From Micromonosporaceae bacterium (GTDB lineage Bacteria > Actinomycetota > Actinomycetes > Mycobacteriales > Micromonosporaceae): DNA of 7,841 bases. Numbering within the stretch: position 1 is the first letter of the stretch; every line of letters begins with the position of its first letter. Below are positions 1 through 6,131 of the stretch, in pieces. The DNA lies in NCBI GenBank assembly GCA_019689695.1, contig JADGHA010000179.1:1-7841 (forward strand), read 5' to 3'. The notes under the pieces were generated by a model. That model ran no database searches. It was not told the origin of the DNA and saw only the letters and a program-made list of their open reading frames with translations. Made by a program: the position numbers and the translations under genes.

Positions 1-670
1 CCTCCGAGTCCTCCGGCGACGCCTCCGGCCGCCGGGGCGGCGGCGCGCTGGGCGTGGCGGTCTCGGGGGCACCGGCTGCGGATTCGCGCCCCTCGTCGTG
101 CAGGTCTGCCAGCGTCTCTGTCAGATCCGCGGTCGCCGGCTCCTCGCGGCCGGCGCTCGCCGGAACGCCGTACTCCGGATACTCCGGGTAGTCGACGCCG
201 TACCCGCCGGCCGCCTGCTCGTCGGCGGCCTCCTCGGCGTGCGTGGGGACGTCGTCCCACTGGATGCGGACCCGGCGAGGGTCATCCACGGCCACCATGA
301 TCGGCAGAGTGGAGCGGGCGACCGGCCACTTGGAGACCGGGACCCGCGGGTCTCGGACCGTGACAGCCGCGCTGGCCACCCCCGGGGCATCGATGGTCAG
401 GTGCAGCTCGCAGCGCCCATAGGCGGACGAGGCCGGCGGCTCCGAGGCGCTGATCACGTACGCGGTGCCGGCGACGTACGCGCGCGCGCCGCCGCGCATG
501 GCGGTGACCACCACCAGGCTCGCCGCGAAGATCATCAGGGCCAGGCCGAGCACCACGATCGACCAGTCGGCCATACCGGCCCCGGCGCTGACCACGAAGA
601 GGCCGAAGACGCCAAGCACCGCGGCGGTGTACGCCCGCAACGGCGGAATGGGGCGGCGAGCATTCGCCAC
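1..670 (-). CDS. Two-helix membrane protein with acidic, proline-rich tail (3' end beyond window)
   Basis: I do not recognise a named family. The frame is open from a GTG at 670 to the window edge, giving 223 codons without a stop, so the C-terminus is missing. The start is supported by GGGAGG six bases upstream (read on the minus strand). Residues about 13-33 and 36-57 are two closely spaced hydrophobic helices with a short turn (MADW), preceded by a basic N-terminus (ANARRP). Residues about 64-141 look like a compact, beta-rich soluble domain, with the segments CELHLTIDAPG, VTVRDPRVPVSKWPV and DDPRRVRIQWDDV. From about 145 the chain becomes acidic and low-complexity, including YPEYPEYG near 161-168 and a Pro/Ala/Glu-rich stretch that is probably disordered. 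It is divergent from ndk across about 150 bp. A role in the membrane is clear; the function is unknown. Coding is supported by strong G/C at third positions and the good ribosome site. Confidence 0.8.
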   Translation of the reverse strand, partial: MANARRPIPPLRAYTAAVLGVFGLFVVSAGAGMADWSIVVLGLALMIFAASLVVVTAMRGGARAYVAGTAYVISASEPPASSAYGRCELHLTIDAPGVASAAVTVRDPRVPVSKWPVARSTLPIMVAVDDPRRVRIQWDDVPTHAEEAADEQAAGGYGVDYPEYPEYGVPASAGREEPATADLTETLADLHDEGRESAAGAPETATPSAPPPRRPEASPEDSE

Positions 671-740
671 TGTGGACCTCCCCCCGGGGTTACCGCAAGG
701 CTAGGCCCGGCAGACAACGGAGGGAAGACCCGACGCGCCG

Positions 741-765
741 CGGTCCGGTACCGGACCGTTAGGCT
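741..765 (+). promoter_or_regulatory. 18-bp perfect palindrome abutting a -10 element upstream of ndk
   Basis: CGGTCCGGTACCGGACCG (741-758) is identical to its own reverse complement. One base after it comes TAGGCT (760-765), which fits the actinobacterial -10 pattern TANNNT. I see no good -35 hexamer at the usual distance. The palindrome fills the place of the spacer, which is where an activator that remodels the promoter or a repressor would bind. Transcription would begin near 771-773, leaving a leader of about 50 bases before ndk. The palindrome is seen directly; the promoter and operator roles are inferred. It could also act as a hairpin, or serve the divergent gene. Confidence 0.45.
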
Positions 766-824
766 GGCGGCGGTTGACCGGTGGCGTCCGCGAGCCCCGG
801 CAGAACCCGGAAGGAACATTGATC

Positions 825-1250
825 GTGTCCAGCAGCCCGCCTACCGACCGAACCCTGGTACTGATCAAGCCGGACGCGGTCCGGCGCGGCCTCGTCGGCG
901 AGATCCTCAGCAGGTTCGAGCGTAAAGGGCTGGTGATCGAGGCGCTGGTGCTGCGGACGATGGACGCCGCGCTCGCGGACCGGCACTACGCCGAGCACGT
1001 AAACAAGGAGTTCTACCCGCCGCTGAAGGCGTTCATGACCGGGGGACCGCTGGTCGCCGCGGTGATCGCCGGGGACCAGGCGGTCGACGTGGTCCGCGGG
1101 CTGGTCGGCGCCACCGACGGGCGTAAGGCGGCCGCCGGGACCATCCGCGGCGACTTCTCCCTGTCCAACCGGGAGAACCTGGTGCACGCCTCCGATTCGC
1201 CGGACAGCGCCAAGCGCGAGATCAGCCTCTGGTTCCCCGACCTGGCCTAG
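825..1250 (+). CDS. ndk: Nucleoside diphosphate kinase
   Basis: Transfers the gamma phosphate of ATP to other (d)NDPs through a phospho-histidine, balancing cytosolic NTP and dNTP pools. The product is 141 residues, close to the usual 135-140. Visible family marks are TLVLIKPDAV at 10-19 with the substrate lysine, the FYPPL segment near 63-67, the MTGGP stretch at 71-75, TDGRKAAAGTIRGDF (97-111) with the nucleotide-binding Thr and Arg, and the active-site signature N-L-V-H-A-S-D-S-P with catalytic His121. I chose GTG 825 because GGAAGGA (809-815) lies nine bases upstream and the N-terminus SSSPPTDRTLVLIKPD then has normal length. An in-frame TTG at 819 is too close to the ribosome site, and a further upstream in-frame ATG at 774 lacks one. 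The gene appears to be transcribed alone, from the promoter near 760 to the hairpin at 1259-1302. The C-terminus (REISLWFPDLA) looks complete. Confidence 0.97.
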   Translation: MSSSPPTDRTLVLIKPDAVRRGLVGEILSRFERKGLVIEALVLRTMDAALADRHYAEHVNKEFYPPLKAFMTGGPLVAAVIAGDQAVDVVRGLVGATDGRKAAAGTIRGDFSLSNRENLVHASDSPDSAKREISLWFPDLA

Positions 1251-1258
1251 CTGTGGCC

Positions 1259-1302
1259 CAGCCGCCGGCGGCGCACCGGCGGGTACTGCCGGCCGCCGGC
1301 TG
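1259..1302 (+). terminator. GC-rich hairpin downstream of ndk
   Basis: The arms 1259-1269 (CAGCCGCCGGC) and 1292-1302 (GCCGCCGGCTG) pair over ten bases with one C-C mismatch, starting nine bases after the ndk stop. A smaller hairpin (1276-1280 with 1288-1292) competes with it. No U-run follows, which is common for actinobacterial terminators. The rest of the gap to 1490 holds no gene. It contains a 14-bp palindrome at 1317-1330 and a lone TATCTT (1351-1356) that could be a -10 for the next gene, but I could not find a matching -35. Confidence 0.45.
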
Positions 1303-1490
1303 CGGTGGTCCGCCGCCCCCCGCGCGGGGGTCGTACCGTCCGGACGTACCTATCTTCGGTCGCTCGGAGCCAGCGGGCAATTCCCGATGTTGGCGGCGGA
1401 GTCGGCCCGGGCGCCTGCGGGGCAGCGATTCACGGAGACCGTCCCACCCCCGCGCTAGCGTCCGCGGCGACCGGAGGGGAGGTGGTGGCG

Positions 1491-1993
1491 ATGCGCTGGT
1501 GCGACTTCGCGGCCGAGTGCCCAGACCTGGCGGGGATCGCCCAGGAGTGGATCGTCGATCAGCACATCCTGCTGCTGGGCACGTTGCGGGCGGACGGCTC
1601 GCCGCGGATCAGCGCGCTCGAGTGCGACCTGGTCGGCGGCGACCTGATGATCGGCATGATCTGGCGGTCGGCGAAGGCGCGGGACCTGCTGCGTGACCCT
1701 CGTATGACGGTGCACAGCCTGCCGCCTGGCAAGGACAACCCGGGCGGGGACCTCAAGCTCTACGGGCGTGCGCTGGCCGTCGAGGGCGAGCGCAAGCGGG
1801 CGTACGAGGGGAGATCTTCCAGCGGCTACAGTGGCGCCCGGACGAGCCGTACCACTGCTTCGCCCTGGACCTGGAGAGCGCGGGCTTCGTGCGGTTCCGC
1901 GACGGGGGCCGGGACGTCTGGCGGTGGCGGGCCGGCGGGTCGCTGCGCAAGCGGCGCCTGTCCGACAAGGCGGACGAGCCCCTGGCGGAGTAG
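1491..1993 (+). pseudogene. Pyridoxamine 5'-phosphate oxidase-like flavin/F420 split-barrel protein, frameshifted
   Basis: The N-terminal part is read from ATG 1491, eight bases after a strong GGAGG (1478-1482). It carries the PNPOx-like split-barrel pattern: HILLLGTLRADGSPRISALE (about 25-44), the strand GGDLMIGMIWRSAKARDLLRDPRM, and the strand GDLKLYGRALAV. Family members bind FMN or F420 and act as small oxidoreductases or binding proteins; the substrate cannot be told here. At 1808-1811 there is a GGGG run. After it the original frame turns into Ser/Thr/Gly/Arg-rich nonsense that runs to about 2030. The frame one base back gives a convincing C-terminus of 60 residues, beginning EIFQRLQWRPDEPYHCFALD and ending at TAG 1991-1993. 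Restoring one G would give a 167-residue protein of normal family size. So this is a one-base deletion: a sequencing error, a recent mutation or, least likely, a -1 ribosomal slip on GGG. The gene sits between ndk and the ileS leader, on the same strand. Confidence 0.82.
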
Positions 1994-2034
1994 TCGGCGG
2001 GTAGGTGCTGACCGGGCTGGCGCGTGCTAACCGG

Positions 2035-2064
2035 ATGAGTGGCGCCGGCCCGGTGCGGTAGCCT
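2035..2064 (+). promoter_or_regulatory. Probable promoter of the ileS leader
   Basis: TAGCCT (2059-2064) fits the TANNNT -10 pattern and is 18 bases downstream of ATGAGT (2035-2040), which keeps the TGA core of a -35. A start of transcription near 2070-2072 would fall just before the first arm of T-box Stem I. The position relative to the T-box is the main support; the -35 is weak. Confidence 0.45.
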
Positions 2065-2065
2065 T

Positions 2066-2274
2066 GGAGGCCACAGGCGTTGACCCGGCCATCACCGGTG
2101 AGCCTCCGGAAGAACGGGTGCCCGCCCCGGGCACCTCAGTAGAACCGGACGGGTCCGGCCCGTCACAGCCGGCCAACGAGCGGGCGCTCACGCCGTACGG
2201 CGGGGCGTCAAGCGAGGTGGTACCGCGGGCTCCGGCTCGTCCTCGCAGGTACAGACCGTGACATGGACGAGGAG
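2066..2274 (+). promoter_or_regulatory. T-box riboswitch, isoleucine-specific, ultrashort Stem I, translational type
   Basis: Senses uncharged tRNA-Ile and opens ileS translation. Stem I is short: AGGC (2075-2078) with GCCT (2102-2105), extendable to GGAGGC 2066-2071 with GCCTCC 2102-2107. An upper CCGG/CCGG helix (2085-2088, 2095-2098) has a six-base loop carrying the isoleucine specifier codon AUC at 2091-2093. Next come a hairpin 2117-2123/2129-2135 and a hairpin GACGGG/CCCGTC (2148-2153, 2159-2164). The loop TCCGG of the latter can pair with CCGGA at 2106-2110, as a Stem II pseudoknot would. A Stem III-like element lies at 2190-2208. The conserved T-box GAGGTGGTACCGCG is at 2214-2227; its bulge UGGU (2218-2221) matches the ACCA end expected of tRNA-Ile. 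The antisequestrator forms from GCGAGG (2212-2217) with CCTCGC (2241-2246) plus CGGGC (2226-2230) with GCTCG (2235-2239). The alternative fold pairs CTCGTCC (2236-2242) with GGACGAG (2265-2271), masking part of the ribosome site. There is no U-tract, so control is at translation, as known for actinobacterial ileS leaders. Pairings were drawn by eye. Confidence 0.93.
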
Positions 2275-2286
2275 AAGCGACCCGCG

Positions 2287-5200
2287 ATGGCGTATCCCAA
2301 GGTGTCGAGCAGCCCCGACCTGCCCGCCGTGGAGCAGCGGGTGCTGGACTTCTGGGCGGCCGACAAGACGTTCCAGGCCAGCGTCGACCAGCGCGAGGGC
2401 GACGAGTACGTCTTCTACGACGGCCCGCCGTTCGCCAACGGCCTGCCGCACTACGGGCACCTGCTGACCGGCTACGTCAAGGATGTCGTGCCGCGCTACC
2501 AGACCATGCGCGGGCACCGGGTCGAGCGCCGGTTCGGCTGGGACTGCCACGGCCTGCCGGCCGAGGTGGAGGCGGAGAAGCAGCTGGGCATCTCCACCAA
2601 GGCCGAGATCCTCGACCTGGGCGTGGCGCGGTTCAACGACGCCTGCCGTACCTCGGTCCTGCGCTACACCCAGGACTGGGAGCGCTACGTCACCCGCCAG
2701 GCCCGCTGGGTGGACTTCGCCAACGACTACAAGACGCTCGACCTGAACTACATGGAGAGCGTCATGTGGGCGTTCAAGACGCTGTACGACAAGGGCCTGA
2801 TCTACGAGGGCTTCCGGGTGCTCGCGTACTGCTGGCGGTGCGAGACGCCACTGTCCAACACGGAGACCCGGATGGACGACGTGTACCGGGACCGCACCGA
2901 CCCGGCGTCGACTGTCTGGTTCGAGCTGGAGACCGGGGAGCGCATCCTCGCCTGGACCACCATGCCGTGGACCCTGGTGCCGAACGTGGCGCTCGTGGTC
3001 GGGCCGGACATCGACTACGCCGTGCTGGAGCAGGACGGCCACCGGTACATCCTGGCCGAGTCGCGGCTGCCGGCCTACCAGAAGGAGTTCGCCGGGGCGC
3101 AGCGGGTCGGCACGGTCAAGGGCAGCGAGCTGGTGGGTCGCCGGTACACCCCGCTGTTCGACTTCCTGGTCGAGCAGCTGGCCGACGTGCCGGCCGCGTT
3201 CACCGTACTTGCGGGAGACTTCGTCTCCACAGAGGACGGTACCGGCATCGTGCAGGTCGCTCCGTCGCACGGCGAGGACGACTTCAACGTCTGCACCGCG
3301 GCCGGCATCCCGACCATACTGACCGTCGACGACCACACCCGGTTCACCTCGATCGCGCCCCCCTTCGAAGGGCTGCAGGTGTTCGAGGCGAACAAGCCGC
3401 TGCTGCGCGAGCTCCGGGAGCGCGGGGTGCTGGTCCGCCAGGACTCGTACACCCACTCGTACCCGCACTGCTGGCGCTGCGACACGCCGCTGGTCTACAA
3501 GGCGGTGTCGTCGTGGTTTGTCGAGGTGACCCGGTTCCGGGACCGGATGGTCGAACTGAACCAGCAGATCGACTGGACACCCGCGCACGTCAAGGACGGC
3601 TCGTTCGGCAAGTGGCTGGCCAACGCCCGGGACTGGTCGATCAGCCGGAACCGGTTCTGGGGCTCGCCCATTCCGGTCTGGAAGTCCGACGATCCGCGGT
3701 ATCCCCGAGTGGACGTCTACGGCTCACTGGCCGAACTGGAGCGTGACTTCGGCGTACGCGTCACCGACCTGCACCGGCCCGGCATCGACGAGCTCACCCG
3801 GCCCAACCCGGACGACCCGACCGGCCGCTCGATGATGCGGCGGGTGCCGGAGGTGCTGGACTGCTGGTTCGAGTCGGGATCGATGCCGTTCGCCCAGGTG
3901 CACTACCCGTTCGAGAACCGCGAGTGGTTCGAGCACCACTACCCGGGCGACTTCATCGTGGAGTACTTCCCGCAGGTGCGCGGCTGGTTCTACACACTGC
4001 ACGTGCTGGCCACCGCGCTGTTCGACCGGCCCGCGTTCCGCCACTGCGTGGTGCACGGCAACGTGCTCGGCGACGACGGGCGGAAGATGTCCAAGAGCCT
4101 GCGCAACTACCCGGACGTCTACGAGATGTTCGACGCGTACGGCTCGGACGCCATGCGGTGGATGCTGATGTCCTCGCCGGTGCTGCGCGGCGGCGACATG
4201 CCGGTCACCGAGGCCGCCATCCGCGACGCCGTCCGGCACGTGCTGCTTCCACTGTGGAACGTCTGGTACTTCTTCTCGCTGTATGCCAACGCCGAGGGGT
4301 ACCGGGCGCGCTGGCGCGTGGACTCGGCGGACGTGCTCGACCGGTACGTGCTGGCCAAGACCCGGGACCTGGTCGCCGACGTCACCCGGCAGATGGACGG
4401 GTACGACATCTCCGGTGCCTGCGGCTCGGTCAGGTCCTATCTGGACGCGCTGACCAACTGGTACGTGCGCCGCTCCCGGGACCGGTTCTGGCGCGGCGAC
4501 CGCGACGCGTTCGACACCCTGTACACGGTGCTGGAGACGCTGTGCCGGGTGATGGCACCGCTCGCCCCACTGGTCACCGAGGAGATCTGGCAGGGCCTGA
4601 CCGGTGAGCGGTCGGTACATTTGACCGACTGGCCCGCCGCTGACGCCTTCCCGGCGGACGCCTCGCTCGTCAGCGCGATGGATGCGGTCCGGGAGGTCTG
4701 CTCGGCCGCGCTGTCCGTCCGCAAGGCGCACGGCCTGCGCGTGCGGCTGCCGCTGCCGTCGCTGACCGTGGCGGTCACCGACGCCGAGGCGCTGCGCCCG
4801 TTCGCCGATCTGGTCGCCGACGAGGTCAATGTCAAGGAGGTCGTGTTCACCTCCGACGTGGACCGGTACTGCCAGCGCGTGCTGACCGTGGTGCCCCGGG
4901 TCCTCGGTCCCCGCGTGGGTGGCCAGGTCCAGCAGGTGATCCGGGCGGTGAAGGCGGGCGAGTGGTCCATGGCGGACGGCCAGCCCGTCGCGGCGGGCGT
5001 GCGGCTGCAGGAGGGCGAGTACGAGCTGCGGATGGTGGCCGCGGACGCCCCGCACTCGGCGCCGGCCGCCGGCGGCGTCGTGGTCCTGGACACTTCGGTC
5101 ACGCCCGCGCTGGCCGCGGAAGGGCTGGCCCGCGACGTGGTACGGGTGGTCCAGCAGGCCCGCCGGGCGAAGGACCTGGACGTCACCGACCGGATCGAGC

Positions 5201-5367
5201 TGGTGCTGGACGCCCCTGACCAGGTGGCGGCGGCGGTCCGCGCGCACCAGGAGTTTGTCGCGCGGGAGGTGCTCGCCACGTCGGTCAGCTACGGCCCGGC
5301 GCCGGATGGCTTCACCGGGGAGGTCGGCGAGGGCGAGCAGGTGCGGGTCGCGGTCACCCGGGCGTGA
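2287..5367 (+). CDS. ileS: Isoleucyl-tRNA synthetase (type 2, long form)
   Basis: Charges tRNA-Ile with isoleucine in the cytosol and hydrolyses mischarged Val-tRNA-Ile. It is 1026 residues, the size of eukaryote-like type 2 IleRS found in actinobacteria (type 1 is about 930). The class I HIGH motif is HYGH at 55-58 within PPFANGLPHYGHLLTG, and KMSKS is at 600-604. The CP1 editing domain shows WTTMPWTL (223-230) and GTGIVQVAPSHGEDDF (318-333). Two CWRC pairs (182-185, 395-398) flank it. LDCWFESGSMP lies before KMSKS. The anticodon-binding helices include LTNWYVRRSRDRFW and MAPLAPLVTEEIWQGL, and no C-terminal zinc finger like that of type 1 is seen. Type 2 enzymes are associated with natural mupirocin resistance; that is family knowledge, not shown here. 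I prefer ATG 2287 (MAYPKV) because GAGGAG (2269-2274) lies 12 bases upstream and the T-box alternative fold covers part of it. An in-frame ATG at 2263 (1034 residues) has no good ribosome site and lies at the edge of the sequestering helix. Regulation is by the T-box leader. Confidence 0.97.
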   Translation: MAYPKVSSSPDLPAVEQRVLDFWAADKTFQASVDQREGDEYVFYDGPPFANGLPHYGHLLTGYVKDVVPRYQTMRGHRVERRFGWDCHGLPAEVEAEKQLGISTKAEILDLGVARFNDACRTSVLRYTQDWERYVTRQARWVDFANDYKTLDLNYMESVMWAFKTLYDKGLIYEGFRVLAYCWRCETPLSNTETRMDDVYRDRTDPASTVWFELETGERILAWTTMPWTLVPNVALVVGPDIDYAVLEQDGHRYILAESRLPAYQKEFAGAQRVGTVKGSELVGRRYTPLFDFLVEQLADVPAAFTVLAGDFVSTEDGTGIVQVAPSHGEDDFNVCTAAGIPTILTVDDHTRFTSIAPPFEGLQVFEANKPLLRELRERGVLVRQDSYTHSYPHCWRCDTPLVYKAVSSWFVEVTRFRDRMVELNQQIDWTPAHVKDGSFGKWLANARDWSISRNRFWGSPIPVWKSDDPRYPRVDVYGSLAELERDFGVRVTDLHRPGIDELTRPNPDDPTGRSMMRRVPEVLDCWFESGSMPFAQVHYPFENREWFEHHYPGDFIVEYFPQVRGWFYTLHVLATALFDRPAFRHCVVHGNVLGDDGRKMSKSLRNYPDVYEMFDAYGSDAMRWMLMSSPVLRGGDMPVTEAAIRDAVRHVLLPLWNVWYFFSLYANAEGYRARWRVDSADVLDRYVLAKTRDLVADVTRQMDGYDISGACGSVRSYLDALTNWYVRRSRDRFWRGDRDAFDTLYTVLETLCRVMAPLAPLVTEEIWQGLTGERSVHLTDWPAADAFPADASLVSAMDAVREVCSAALSVRKAHGLRVRLPLPSLTVAVTDAEALRPFADLVADEVNVKEVVFTSDVDRYCQRVLTVVPRVLGPRVGGQVQQVIRAVKAGEWSMADGQPVAAGVRLQEGEYELRMVAADAPHSAPAAGGVVVLDTSVTPALAAEGLARDVVRVVQQARRAKDLDVTDRIELVLDAPDQVAAAVRAHQEFVAREVLATSVSYGPAPDGFTGEVGEGEQVRVAVTRA

Positions 5368-5375
5368 GCGCGGCT

Positions 5376-5447
5376 GCCCTCGCCCAGGCCGGTGCCCTGG
5401 CTGGGTCTGGTGGTCTCGCTGGGTCTGGTGCCCTCGCTACGGCCGGT
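5376..5447 (+). repeat. Four degenerate 18-bp tandem repeats just after ileS
   Basis: The units are 5376-5393, 5394-5411, 5412-5429 and 5430-5447, with a rough consensus GCCCTCGCTGGGTCTGGT. Units 2 and 3 share the exact 12-mer CTGGGTCTGGTG. The tract starts nine bases after the ileS stop and fills much of the gap to the convergent gene ending at 5485. In one plus-strand frame each unit would read as a six-residue block (ALAQAG, ALAGSG, GLAGSG, ALATAG). That frame opens with GTG 5364, which overlaps the ileS TGA, but I do not think it is a gene. I found no clear hairpin terminator in 5368-5484. Confidence 0.7.
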
Positions 5448-5484
5448 GCGCCAGATCCTGCGCGGCTGAACCAGCGGGCGTCGA

Positions 5485-6000
5485 TCAGTCGGCAAACACC
5501 GACCAGCAGATGTCGTTGCGCAACCGCTGGTCGTCGAGCACGAGCCCCCGGATCGCCTCCGGGAGCTGGTCGCGCTGCCATCGGCACTCCAGCCGCCCTG
5601 CGGCGTCGCGGTCACCGTCCGGCGCGGCCGCACGTACAGCCTTGATCGCATAGGCGGCCGCGCCGAGTTCGTGCGCGGCGACGTGGGCGACGGCCGCCGC
5701 CTGGCCAGCCGCGTACGCGGCAAACCGTGGCGCCCCGCGCAGGTCTCGGGCCGCGCCCATGGCATGGCCGCCCGCCGCGCGCGCCTGCATCATCGTGACC
5801 TCACCACGCACCCAGGCGCGGGCGTGCTCGATCGCATGACGTGGTCGTGGGTCCTCAGGCCGAACCGACTCGAACAGGTGAAGGACGTGCTCCGCGCACG
5901 ACGCCGCCCACAGGGCGAGGAGACGATGATCCGAGTCAGTCAGGGTCCCACCGCGCCGAAGTGTGATGAAGCGAGGGTCCCGAACCTTCGGGAGGATCAC
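5485..6000 (-). CDS. Putative immunity protein (Imm5-like family)
   Basis: It resembles the small helical actinobacterial proteins annotated as putative immunity protein (Imm5-like); I recognise it from pattern memory of LRRGGTLTDSDHRLLALWAA (about 15-33), CAEHVLHLFE (35-44), HARAWVRGE (59-67), the Ala/His-rich helix AAYAAGQAAAVAHVAAHELGAAAYAIKA (about 94-121) and the terminal block VLDDQRLRNDICWSVF (154-169). The family is named for likely protection against polymorphic or contact-dependent toxins, but direct evidence is thin and no toxin gene is visible here. The product is 171 residues, with no signal peptide or membrane segment, so it is cytosolic. I chose GTG 6000 because AAGGAG (6015-6010, minus strand) lies nine bases upstream and the protein then begins VILPKVRDPRF. 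An earlier in-frame GTG at 6096 would add 32 unconvincing residues with no ribosome site. The gene converges on ileS and is divergent from the acyltransferase gene. The stop is TGA at 5487-5485. The existence of the gene is firm; its role is an inference. Confidence 0.85.
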   Translation of the reverse strand: MILPKVRDPRFITLRRGGTLTDSDHRLLALWAASCAEHVLHLFESVRPEDPRPRHAIEHARAWVRGEVTMMQARAAGGHAMGAARDLRGAPRFAAYAAGQAAAVAHVAAHELGAAAYAIKAVRAAAPDGDRDAAGRLECRWQRDQLPEAIRGLVLDDQRLRNDICWSVFAD

Positions 6001-6037
6001 GGCCGGGCGCTCCTTCCAGGGACGGCATGCGTCCTCA

Positions 6038-6043
6038 ACCGTA
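6038..6043 (-). promoter_or_regulatory. Possible -10 element for the immunity-type gene
   Basis: TACGGT, read on the minus strand from 6043 to 6038, fits TANNNT and would give a leader of roughly 30 bases that contains the AAGGAG ribosome site. No good -35 is visible, so this rests on one short motif. Confidence 0.25.
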
Positions 6044-6131
6044 GCCTCGTTCGAGCGCCAGAGCCCGCCTCCGCTTCCCGCGCGCCAAGCTGGCACCGGC
6101 GTCCGCCATTGTCGACGAAGCGTGCGACGGC

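Noticed and set aside
98..925. Long plus-strand open frame opposite the first gene and into ndk
   Set aside because: It is antisense to the membrane protein gene, has a low-complexity Arg/Gly/His composition and no family resemblance, and overlaps the ndk start. The minus-strand frame has helices, a ribosome site and a natural codon pattern.
1317..1330. 14-bp palindrome of C5-GCGC-G5 in the gap before the PNPOx-like gene
   Set aside because: Composed only of G and C in a very GC-rich genome, with no promoter placed around it; likely chance or part of the structure behind ndk.
1808..1811. Programmed -1 frameshifting as the primary explanation for the split PNPOx-like gene
   Set aside because: A slip on GGG would give the right product, but there is no canonical heptamer, I did not recognise a stimulating structure right after it, and this family is not known for it. 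A one-base error or mutation in a G-run is simpler.
2064..2261. 65-codon plus-strand frame within the ileS leader
   Set aside because: The bases are explained by T-box RNA structure (specifier, T-box core, helices). The frame has only a weak start and no ribosome site.
2188..3588. 466-codon minus-strand open frame opposite the T-box and the ileS 5' half
   Set aside because: Antisense shadow of a GC-rich gene: composition is His/Arg/Val/Gly-rich without domain motifs, while the plus strand carries an unmistakable IleRS.
3724..5247. 507-codon minus-strand open frame opposite the ileS 3' half
   Set aside because: Same reason: a shadow frame generated by the codon bias of ileS, with no recognisable domains.
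5368..5468. 9-bp direct repeat GCGCGGCTG at 5368-5376 and 5460-5468 flanking the 18-bp repeats, as a possible insertion target duplication
   Set aside because: Short, GC-only apart from one T, and no inverted ends or transposase between them; expected by chance at this base composition.
5364..5645. 93-codon plus-strand frame starting at the ileS stop (GTGA overlap)
   Set aside because: It is low-complexity at the repeats, then Arg/Ala-rich and antisense to the immunity-type gene, with no strong ribosome site. It is kept only as a question under findings.
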